A DNA stretch of 64,000 nucleotides from Psettodes erumei (Eukaryota; Chordata; Actinopteri; Pleuronectiformes; Psettodidae): NCBI GenBank assembly GCA_016785225.1, contig JAFBJZ010000664.1, positions 62,001 through 126,000 of the forward strand, in the 5' to 3' direction. The notes beneath the pieces were generated by a model. The model did no database searches. It was not told where the DNA came from and saw nothing but the letters and a program-made list of their open reading frames with translations. The position numbers were made by a program, and so were the translations under genes. Shown here piece after piece: positions 38,353 to 49,880 of the stretch. The stretch's first letter is position 1; each line of letters starts with the position of its first letter.

Positions 38353-41300
38353 AGACACAGAAAGATGAATCTTGGCAGCTGGTTACTTTCTCCTTTCCTG
38401 ACTTTGTTGCTGAGCGTGTTGATTTTCCACTGTGTTTTAGTGTTTTTGCTGCACATGCTATGAGCTGGTCTTCCGAGAAATGAGACAGAGGCAGACCAGC
38501 GGGAGAGCGGAAATACCTCACACTATACTGAAAACATGCATTTAATGTGCTTATTTAATGTGCTTTTAAATTTTGATTAGCGACTGAGTGCTGCCTGTGT
38601 TCTTTTTTCTTTCATTTTCATGGCCTGTCACGAGGGGTCTCTGAGTTCGCCCTGTCACAACTACGCGTACGGAGGGTGCACATCTGAGGTCAAGTGGTGT
38701 ATTGGCAGGTCATTATGAAGCAGTAACTCATCGATGCAAGTCACTGGTACAGGACAATAACATATCTGCTTACTGGAGAGGCCAGGTAATGACTGTACGT
38801 GCTTGTTTACGACAGAAGGGCTCTCGGTTGAACGGATTCAATCAGGCTTTCATCTACCTTACCCTCTCCCACATCTCACACAGTGGTGTCAGGATCCAGT
38901 CAGCCAGAGTGACACGTCAGGCTGCACAGACATTTGTTCTGCGTGGAAAAAAAAAACGCAGCCCTGCTCATTCATTCGAACGAGGGATTATGATAGGGTG
39001 TGATCCAAAATGATGGCGTGTTGCGCAGCAAAAAAAACAACAATGGAAAAAGTCGAACCTGGTGGCCTCATCCAGAATAGTGCTGCAGTGGTCAGTGGTG
39101 TAGGCTCACTCCTCCAACTGGACTTCCTGGATTATGTTTTACTATCTCAACAGGACATGAAACAATACGCCCTCACCAGAGCAGCCCCTTGCGTTGTTTA
39201 AAACGTTGTTTTTTTATCAAATTTGCATGAGGAACAAAGCATTTAAAGCATTTGTGGGTCACTTATCAGCAGTCAGTCTACCACAACTTTTTAGTTTCTG
39301 TCTTTTCAACAAATGGATATCCATGTTTTTTTATTTTTAAAATACAAATAGACCGATTGATTTGCAGAGGTTAGGCATACATTCATGCAGATACACCCAT
39401 GTGTTCATTTTGCAAAGCAAGGCTACAGCCAGTCATGTTTGGGAGAATTTTGTTCCCTCATTTTAGGAAATACATTCATTATTTCTTTCCAAGAGATAAT
39501 AAGGTGCGTATGTGAGGTCCCTGTCTTCTGTTTAAGGTCTATGTTTTTTTTGGATTTGTTTGCCTTGTCTGATTGCTTCACTGTGTACCAACCATGTTTT
39601 TGGAATAAAAGGCTTTTGGGTTCAAATTTCTCATCTTTGTCTTTGGTTGTAATAATCTGAAGTCAGCACATAGTTCCAGCACATAACTCTCCCTAAAACA
39701 GAATTCATGTTATTTATTTATTTTTTTTTTACATTTCAAATAAATAGTATAGTAAATAATATAACAATGGCATCTTCTTATTTCAATATCAGAAAAAAAT
39801 GTTGTTGTATTATTCCTTGGGAAACCTGTGGATCAAAAGTCCCTTACCTGCTGTTGGTGGTTCTAGTAATCCTCCAGCAGGTTTAAGTTGGCACTGACGA
39901 GGTTGTAGGTGGATGTAGTGGTCCTTCAAGAGGATGGTTGCCACTCTGGTGGTGCTAGTGGGCCTTGAGGAGATGTTCAGGGTCGTTAGGTGGTTGAACA
40001 CATATGGCAGCACTCTCCACCACTATCATTAGCACACATCAAAGGAAGAATATCTTTTGGGAAAATGGAATTCATCCCCCCTGTCTACATGTGTAGAATC
40101 TACACCCATGAACCACAAAGTAACAAGTGAACATCCACATGAATCCAGGGCCCCAGGTTTCTCAGCAGAACATTGTCCATCACAGTTTGACCCTCTCAAG
40201 TCTCTCAGAATTCTTACACTCCAACACATGAACATCAAGAGCTGACTGTTGACTTGCTGCCTAACATCAGGTGCCATTGTAAGGAGATAATCATTGCTAT
40301 TCACTTCACCTGTCAGCAGTTGTGGCTGATTAGTGTATAACAAAGAGAACTGAAGCTACTCTGGCTTGTGGCAGAAAAACACACTTTTCCTCTACTTCAT
40401 CACCCATCTGTACTTTTACGGCTTTACTGTATCAACTTTAATTAGGCCCTTTCGTTCCTGTCAAACACATCTTTCAATTTTTCATTTGTCAGCAACTACC
40501 TGTCTCCATCCACAGTCATCAGTCATTGTGAACCGTGATTACATAAGCCTTTATTGACAGACACACACGCGCGCACTGTATTCACAGCGTTCCCGCTCGG
40601 CCACTGGGCGGGTGAAGTGACCCGCGGAGACAGAGCACTTGTCAACCTTATACAGACGTTTTCCGGCAGAGCCCTGGTCCTCCACGGCTGACTCCATCAT
40701 TCAGTCCCAGGTGCCCTTGTCTGGCTCCATGGGGCTGGGTGACATCATCGTCACCCCTCCCCTCTTCCCCTGCTGTCTCTAATGGAGGCCCGGAGCTGGT
40801 GAAGGGGCCTTGTGAATAATTTAGGAGCTCTGGTGCACTTTATAACCTGGCCTGCAAGGCTAGCCGGGACATTCACCCTAAGTGCATTAGTATAATAGTC
40901 GGGGAGGAAACTAGCCTTTATTGACTAATATAATCAATAACCGTGCTTCTGTTGGCTGTTGACTCCCTTGAGGTACCACTGTGTGTGTGTGGGATGATGG
41001 ACCAAATGACCAGAAAACACTCATGACAATGACAAAAAATTAACCTCACGAAATTAGGCTTTCAGGAAATTTTCTTTATCCCCAATTCTCTGTGAAGAGA
41101 TGAGCAGATGTGGGACAGAGTGGGCAGCTGATGACGAACTGCAGCAATGTTGTTCAGTCATTCATTCATTTTTTTGACGGTGTTGTGTGAGGAACCATCT
41201 GTAACAGCCAGGAACATAATTTCCCCACGGCACGGCAAAAGAAACTCCTCAGACAACCTGCACTATGTGTCTGAGGTGACCAGTTTTAACAAGGAAAGAG

Positions 41301-44159
41301 TGCTGTTATTTTCGAGAAAAGGGTGACGTGACAAATTGAATAATTACCTCAAGCTTCTTGAGAAGAAAAGACCTCAGAATATTCATCCAGTGGAGGAGCT
41401 CACCTTCATGAGGTGAAAGCTGCGGGGGAAAAAAATGACTCCATTTGAATTTAACAATGTGCTTACTCAGCAGTGCACACAAAGAGCATGCTGTTCGAGA
41501 CAAACAACACAAAAATCATTCACTGACATCCGGTGTCAGTCTGAGAAAGAATAGAGAAGTAATATACATTAATTTAATATGCTTTTAGACGGAAGAAGTT
41601 CAGTTTACTATTAAATTGTGTCATTATTATGTATAATTTGGATATAGATTTTGTATTTTCTTTTCTGTACTTTTCTTATTACATAATTATGTTGTTTAAC
41701 CTAATAATGTCTCACCTAATGTGTAAACAGATCCTAATAGGCTTGATTCTTTCATGTTATAGTTTATTAATTCAATTATTCATATTTATTATTGTGGCTA
41801 TAATCTTTTTGTTTGTGTTGTGTTGTGCTTCCGTGGTTGCTTAGGGTGCCTCAGGTCCCAGAATGACCCCTAGCAGAAATGAAAATATGAAGTTGTTTTG
41901 CATTTAATCATAATATGAATTAGCCTGACTCACTATCATTACATTTGAGAAACCTGCAAGGTCGTCAAACCAGATTTATGGCTGTTCTAAAAGATATTAC
42001 CAAAATCTTCAAAGACTAAAATATTCTGTGTGCTGCATGACAAAAAAAGATCTTAAACCTCCTATTATCCAAATTATAATTTTATTTCTAAAATCACACA
42101 CCCCTGGACTCAGACAGAATAGGTTCAGATAAGAAGCAGTGGAGGTGCCGAGGTTCAGCGGTGGGCAGCCTCTGTCAATCTCTGTGTTACATACAGACAA
42201 CAAAGGAGATGACCAAGTGACCCCAGAGGTAGATTTACAACGTGTCAGCGGGAGCTGAAGTGTCATCTCCCTCCTCCCCTCCTCCTACCACATTGAGGAT
42301 TTATCACAGCCCGGAGATGACATTTGCCAGGCAGCCTGACTCACCAAACAGGTCAGATTACAATATACTGTATATACCAGGAGACCTACCATGCTGGGTG
42401 CTTACATTGGTTTTGAATTAAAGAAATAAACTGTGCCACTGATACTTGTGTGTGGTTGTGGGGGGTGGGGGATGGATTTAAACACAGTTGAACAAATCAA
42501 ACCTTAAAAACTACAGTGCTACATTACATGGCTCATAAACCAGCCCACAGCAAGAAAAGAATAATCTTCCAGAAAAAAAAAATGTAATCACAGCACCAGG
42601 CACAGGATTCATGGCCAGTCTTGTTCTCATTATTATGGATCTCATAAATCAAAAAACAAACATTGGCACAGTTACCTCTTAGTAAAACAGTGTGATATAA
42701 CCTCTGATAGTCACGGTGCGTGGAAACATTAACTTAATAGCCCTTAATGATTATTATGTTGTACAATGAGGTTAGGTTAAAAAAGCAGGGAACAGTTTGA
42801 TAGGTGCACTTCAGTCAGTATGATGTAATGTGAACATCAAGATGTAGTGTACATGACCACGTAAGCTACATTTTATGAGCCAGATAAGCAGAAATTCTCA
42901 AGAGGAATTATTGAAAGACGTGACAGAGTCTTGTTTTATTGTTAAATTACTCACTGAGAGCAACGCCATGTAAGTCTAGCAGTTTGCTCAGAACAATATT
43001 TTTCAGTGTATTCGCACGCTGACAAATCCTTTGGCTCCCCCAGAGAGTGGTAAGAAGAGTGGTCACAAAAAGGTGGAATTTCTTGTTTAAAAGACAGTAA
43101 CTTTGGAAGATCCCCACTTGGCCAACTCATCCTGCTGAATCCCTCTAAATCCTCAGTTGAACTTAAAAAGTCATTTTTGCACATGGTGAGGATTTTATCC
43201 CTCCTACACTTGCACTGGGAAGACATTTCAGTATGAACTGGAGGAATGACTACAGCAAACAAGAGCTCCATTGTACATATGGGTATTGCATGAAAACAGA
43301 CTTGGGAAGGTATGAACCCAGTGAAATTCAACAACGTTTTCAATACTGAACATGTTTCAAAGTCATGTTTCAGACCAACAGCATATTAACAATTAATATG
43401 GATCAAGGTATTGGCAAGCTCGCTATGTAGGAGGATGGCATCTGCATTCTTAATCCTGATGACAGATTATTTCTTGGTTGTTCCTTCAGATGAAGAACAG
43501 CCTCAAAGACATGCAACATTTCTCTTTTTAACTGCTGAACAAATCTGTGATGTGGTTGTGATTCAGAGGTTTGGCCTCCATCCCATCATAAGTGCATTAT
43601 TTGGTAGCTAACAGTCCTCAACAAATTCAAAATCCAACTGTTAGATCCTTTGCTGAGAAATTTAACCTCAGTATCTTCGATACAGCTTGGTGTTGGCTCT
43701 TGTACAGAACCCAGCAGTAAACTACTCCTGCCTGTAAAAAGCACGCCATCATACTGGCATTTTAAAATCTTTGGACCAGACCTATTAATCCCCAGTACTT
43801 GTGTGGAGAAGGCCAGTGGAAAAATCAGTCGGAGAACTGAAGAGCCGAGAGTCCTTGTCTCTCTGCGACCACATTGTACTCTGGTCCAGTCAGTCCAGTC
43901 TCAGTGGCCAAAAATAATCTATGAGAGCTGAAACAAGATAATAACTTCTTTTTGTCTCCCCAAAACACGATTCCCTGCCAAAACATGCATGTAATAAAAA
44001 TTTGGATTTCTACAGTGGCTTTTTTCGCAAAACTTGAGTTTATGTCTGTTTGTGTAACCAGGCTTTTGTTTATAATGCATGCTGTCGGATGGTTTGCTGA
44101 TTTCTGGTTTCTTACAACTTTGGTCCTATTTTCAGTGAGGTTGTGAAACTTTCAATCAT

Positions 44160-44820
44160 ATCACTTGATCTTCATCGGATTGAAATTCTTGTCAGTGTTG
44201 CCTTAGATCGGCAGATGAAGCTCATGTGATAATGTAGAAAGCTACAAAGAAATCGCTACTCAATGGACCTACAGGTGATATTTTTCCAAGGTCAAGAATG
44301 AGGGTTAATATTTAAGCCTATGTGGATGGGAAAACCTTAAAGTGCTCATAAAGGTTATTTAGACTGCTGATGAAGACCATGTGATATGACTGAAAGCCTC
44401 GGAATAGCTACTAAATGGAGCTTGTTCCTTCTGCCAAGGAGGTTATATAATTGGTCATACTTTGTCATCTGGAGTATGCAAAAAATAATGGAGTGATTTT
44501 CAAGAAAATTTCAGGATCTTGACCCAACTTAGATGTGATTGAATTTTGAGAGTGATCCAGATCAGGATGCGGATCCAGGAAATCTTTGAAAGATCCTCAC
44601 CAATTTCAAGACAGTTCAAAATTTCACACTTTGAGTCATATCTCCATAAAAACATAAAGCTTTGAAATAAATGTGGAGACGTGATAGCTGAATGGTTAAA
44701 GAGCAGCAGGTCCCCAGCTCCACTCTGAGCCAGCCGGACCACAAATTGATCCAGATCCAGATTTGGGAAAATGTTCAGCCTTGGCAGAGGTCTGCACTCT
44801 CTGAGTGCTTTCTAGTTCAT
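44160..44820 (+). repeat. dispersed teleost repeat, family 1, interrupted by a SINE
   Basis: GATCCAGATCAGGATGCGGA and GCCTTGGCAGAGGTCTGCAC / CTCTCTGAGTGCTTTCTAGT are blocks of a repeat whose reverse copy is at 6055-6290. The tRNA-SINE head at 44674-44740 lies between the blocks. Confidence 0.55.
44674..44740 (+). mobile_element. tRNA-derived SINE fragment, copy 2
   Basis: GTGATAGCTGAATGGTTAAA matches the head of copy 1 at 1181-1200. It is followed by CAGGTCCCCAGCTCCACTCT, a degenerate B box. The copy is truncated after the tRNA head and nested in a family 1 repeat. Confidence 0.6.
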
Positions 44821-46254
44821 GAGGTACAGCACCAAACATATGACAGGTCACATAAGAGGCCTCACAGTATGTCTTATATTCACTCAGAGAAAAAGCAGTG
44901 AATGTACTCTATGTACATCGTTTTGAGATGTTTTATCATTTTATCTTTTCAATATTCAATTTACACTGATCTCTGTTCAAACCGTCTTTGACATTGGCTT
45001 TAAAAAGTAAAAGCTTTCTCCCCTCCCTCCAAAGTACTCTCGCAAACCAGTGTCTTTGAAAAGAAAACATGCACACACACACACACACTCTCCTGTCTGC
45101 GACGATTTTAAAAACATGTGAGTGTAACCTTGATCGTGAGGAGGAGATGACTTCCTGCTTGCCATTCAAACCGTACCTCGAGAGGTTAAGGTGGTCTGGC
45201 GAGAAATCCTATTCACACCTGGTTCAAACGCTCCACTGTTCAGGCCACAATGGCAGCCTTTATTTCCTCCGTATGACATTGAACGTCAAAGGTCAGTAAA
45301 GTTCAGGAAGCACATGAGTTTTATTTGAAAATCCATAAATTGTGAAAATGAATGCCCCTGTGTTTATTTGTGCTTCGCTCCACTCTCAAACCCAGAGGCC
45401 TCACTCTGCATGCCAGCTGCCAACCTATTAGCACCCCACAGAAACCCTAACAGTGCTGCCACGGGGCCGCCTGTTTGTTTGACTTTGTCATTATTGAACT
45501 GAGACATGCAGACTTGGTGGACGGGAGGTGAGAATGGGCACTGACTCATTTTGAAGGGTGCACTTGTTAAATCTCTGGCCATCTTGGACGATGTTTAGAC
45601 TGGGAAGGAGTTCCAAACTTCTGACTCTGGTCTTGGATGATCTGCTTGCGGGTGAGATCTGTGTTGCTGAAAAACTGAGCAGTCTGAGGCCAAGCTTTGC
45701 ATTCTTTCTGGACCTCAATGCTGACTCGCAAATTCACTTAATGGGGAGAGCTTGAATAAACATGGAAAAGGACAGGAGCTTTTGGGCTTTAAGGACACTG
45801 AAATGTGCAAGAATACAGAAACGGCCATCAAGTTTGCATGATTTTACATTGCTATCATTTTAAGTGGTTGGTTCACCCAACGTAGTCTGTCATTCAGCAT
45901 TAGTGGTGTCTAGCCATGCAGATAGTTTTGGTTTTATTTGCATACATAGGTTTGAAACCAATAGAGGTGAATGGAACTTCTTTAAAGTTGACTGAAACAA
46001 TGTCCGAGTTATTCTGGATAATCCACAAACGTCATTATGAGCACTTTTCACTGGAACTACCTTCTATCAGAGAAATAGTCCCCATGAAACCCAAATTAAC
46101 TGACCGAATAATGGAGGAAAACCACATCATCAGACCAAAGGCTGTCACAGCATCGACCGTGAACGGGTTAAAGTCACTAACATGGAGTCAGTGTGTCATG
46201 ATCGGCCATATGTGTGACTTCTTATCTGGATTTTAGTTATTTGACCTGATAGTG

Positions 46255-46420
46255 GCTCTAGATTAAATAACATGAGATCACCAAAGTTAATAAAACCCAT
46301 CTTGAGGGTGACATGAATATCTAAACCAAAGTTCATGGCAGTCCATCCAATAGTTTTATTGAAGGATATTTCAAACAAAAATGACAACCTCACCGTGGCA
46401 CGGGATAAAATGTTAGAGGA
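46255..46420 (-). repeat. dispersed teleost repeat, family 2, reverse copy
   Basis: The reverse strand reads GAAATATCCTTCAATAAAAC, TATTGGATGGACTGCCATGA and ACTTTGGTTTAGATATTCAT, in the same order as the forward copy at 32.7 kb. Confidence 0.6.
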
Positions 46421-48648
46421 GCCATAAATGTGTATCATGTTGACATATTCCACTGTGAAGTGCAGATGTCAGTTTATTGACAAAAAAATCAGGAGGTATT
46501 CTTCCACAGATTTATAATATCCAAATTCACACTGGTTACACAAGTGTGGAGATTCCTGGAATCTAAGCCCTAATCTTATTGACAGTCTGGCTGGGTAATG
46601 TTCAGTCAAATTGGGTCAAGTAAGGTTGTGTTGCAGTGGGTCTTTTGAGTGTCTGTGTATATGTTTTTTGTGTACCAGAGTAGATTCAAGCAGGCTCTGC
46701 ATCAGCTCTGATCACTTGCTCTGTCATTTTCATCAGAGGAGAAACATGTTTTGGGTTTGTTTGGGGTTTTTTTTCCAAACATGCACTGTGGCTCCTTTTG
46801 CACACAGTTGCTCAATAACTGGTAGCACATCAGTGTGCTGCCAGGAAAAAACACACTTCTGTTTAATTGTGAATGTATTTTTGTTATGTTTTGATGACCA
46901 CAAACTAACACTCTTTTGTTTTGGGTCAGAGGCAGAAATCTCAGTGGCTGTTCTTTCACCCCGCTCATGGCTAGATACCACAAAGGTTGAGAGATGAAAC
47001 ATGTTTTTTTTGTAATTTGGTGAACTTCCACTTTTAAGCATTTTAGGATTAATAGCACATGTGATGTGTCAGTGATCAGTTGCTGCGCTGTCTTGAGCTT
47101 CACAGCTATCAGAATAAATGTCGCACGCCTGAATCTGTCAGAGATGCCAAATACTGTTCCAGGCAGCTGCAAGTGTATGGTCTGGAGCCCCGCACAGGAG
47201 GAATCTCTCTTGTAAACCGATATGGCTGCCCAGTCGTGACCTCAGCCTCCAAGTATGAACCCTCAGTATGATCTGTGGATTTAAAAGCCCGGCTTTCCAC
47301 GATAACTGAGGCTAATTATTGCGTGTCTCCGTGGAAAACAACAGGAGGGAGAGCTGGATGGATGAAAGGGATGTGCTCTTAAGGTGTCAGTGTTACCGCC
47401 TGCATGTCATTATGTCAGGTAACAGACGCACAGCCTAGAATCTCAGATCAGGGTTGAGCCGGATTGCCTTATATAACTTCTGAAACTATCAAAGCATGGC
47501 TTGGCTTTGTTTCTACCTCACAAGAAAGTGAATGCACCACTGGTCTTTTATGTGGAACTTACGTCTCATATTTTGTTGTATGAACTCTGTGCATGAACTT
47601 AAATAAACCCCAAATTTCCAGTGTGCCAATTCATGTTTTTCCCCCTTTCAGCAGCAGATGATTTCTTGTCTGGGCATCTGCAGCAGAATATGTAGTCCAG
47701 TGTTATCCAGGTCTTTTGGTGCGATGGCCTTATGACCCTGATGATGTGCACAGTGACTCACATCCTGCAGATGGCAGGTGGTCCTGTACAGCAAAGCTCT
47801 CCGGGCATCCCCCTGGGGGTGTGAGGATGGATAGGGAGGTCTGACTCCCCCCAGGGTCTCAGCTGTGAATGGGTTAAAGTGATAATAGCTCCCACTCTGC
47901 TTTGTCCATTAGCTTTAAATACTTGTGACTTGATGTGATGTAACTGAAGCTGTGAGGAGCCTTTACATCTGCAACTCACATGAGATCTCCATGTGTTATA
48001 CAAGTATTAAAGACTATGGGCTGGGTGACTTTGTTTACTCACAACAACTCTGGGCAGAGTCAAGTTTGTGGGTATTTAAACTGACCTGAAAAGAAAAACT
48101 AAGGTATGTAATTTGAGGCAGAAAAAACCCTTCAACCCAAGCTTCGCCATCAAGCGATCTTGCTCGTTTTTTCACAGAAGACATTTTGACATGCCATAGC
48201 AGGAAAAAGCATGTGTTAATCAAATTAATGATGGCTGAATTCCATTGAGTTACTAGGGTGTCATGGTCCTGGTACTGTACGCTTGATTATAACAGCTTTA
48301 ATGTTGGAGTAAGATCTGTATTTTTGCTCACAGCTAAGGAGAAAATTCCTGTTTCACAGATCTTAAATACTGAATATTACACCCTATATAATTAACTGAT
48401 GTAATACTGCATTTGAAAAGGCTGATACTGAAAAAATATTACTCCTCAGTGTCCTCTGGTGGACAAGCTTTGTAGTTAAGATACTGTTTGAAATGAACGT
48501 CTTTACACATTCTGACATTTCTACTCTCCAACTTGTTACTGCAGTGATAGCTAAGAGCCATTACAGGAGGATGATAAATAATAGTTTTATGTGGAAGACT
48601 AACAATTCTGATTTATCAGGAAATAAATCAAGACTCAGGTTTGCAAAG

Positions 48649-48654
48649 TTTATT
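48649..48654 (-). terminator. candidate distal ccnb1 poly(A) signal
   Basis: AATAAA on the minus strand, 1.2 kb past the ccnb1 stop. Another AATAAA lies at 48808-48813. Which is used is unknown. Candidate cytoplasmic-polyadenylation elements on the minus strand (TTTTAT at 49401-49406, TTTTAAT at 49728-49734) lie within this 3' UTR. Confidence 0.4.
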
Positions 48655-49880
48655 CAGACAGCATAATACAAAGCACAAGATTTAACAAAACAGGTGAAGC
48701 TCTTTGGGTACAAATAAGCAACAGTCTCTTGCCCCTGAGGTCACAGTCAGTACAGTGGGGTGGCTTTGCATCCAAACCTTGACACACAGTTTGGTCTAGA
48801 TGTTTAGTTTATTTGTATAGAGATTGGCATGATTTTTGCCTCCACAGGCAAGCATGAACAACTGGGTTATTGCATACATTCTACACTGAAATGCACCTTG
48901 TCTGAGCCTGCTGGTGAATAAACCAGGGCAAATCACAGAACATGCCAGCATGAGAATCATAAATTCAGTTTCTTGGTTCAGCAGCCCATCTAGTCAAAGC
49001 CTGGGAAGCTGGTTAATCCAACAGCTCTGTCCTGAAGCAATTTAATATAATGAAGTTGGCAATCCTGAATTCTCAGAACAGCAGTACCTTCACCTCTTAC
49101 ACTGTCACAAGGGGCAGACACCTGGACAGGAAAACAATTTATAAGTCTCATAGTAGCCTCTAGTGGTGATGACAATGCATGACAGGGGACCAAATGTCTG
49201 GTCAAAACCATTTAATAGAAGCTTTAAGAACAAGACATTTAAGAGTGTAAAAATCATTTTAAAAAGTATAGCTGTACATTTTACACACATTAAGAAAATG
49301 CAGGAAAGGGCCTCACCTGCCCACTGGACCTTTACAAGTCTGACTATTCAGAAAGCATGCTATAAGTTTCAGATTCAACAGGCTGGCAACATTTAAAGCT
49401 ATAAAAATAACTTCCATTGACTAAAAATGCTCAAAGAGACATAAGTTTTCAGTTGACTTCAGTCAAGTTGCAATGTGTGGTAATACAAGTGACAAATATT
49501 GTGTTTAAGGATACTCCACATTCAAGAGTCCAGTCTGCCAACAGCAAGTAGTGCATTACTGATCCATGTTTTAAAACAGACATTATGATAGTGAATTGGT
49601 AGCATCACAGGAGTCACTGGTGGCTGACTGAAACCCGTGTGGTGTAAATATAGTATGTTGGAGAATGTGACATGAGGACAAAGTCAATCTTCATAATCCA
49701 ATTAAGTATGAGCTGCCTTGGTGTGGTATTAAAAACTTGTAGCATGCTTTGGAGAAGGGTCAGGAAGTTTGCACAGTCTCAGATGGTTAAACATGCAAAC
49801 CACCGACATGGTCCTTCAGTCGTGTTAAAAAGTAACAAAAATGTCCAATCAGCACATGGTGCCAAACATGTGAAGCCATC

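Larger units (their letters stand above)
29433..48640. other. gene-poor spacer between pmch and ccnb1
   Basis: About 19 kb in which I recognise no protein. It contains simple repeats (AATA tract near 32182, AG tract 38325-38350, CA tract near 45070), decayed interspersed repeats near 32.7, 36.1, 44.2-44.8 and 46.3 kb, and one possible noncoding exon at 35659-35756. Open frames here are short and lack family features. Confidence 0.5.

Noticed and set aside
46702..47172. 156-codon minus-strand open frame
   Set aside because: Composition and context look random; there are no splice signals or family motifs.
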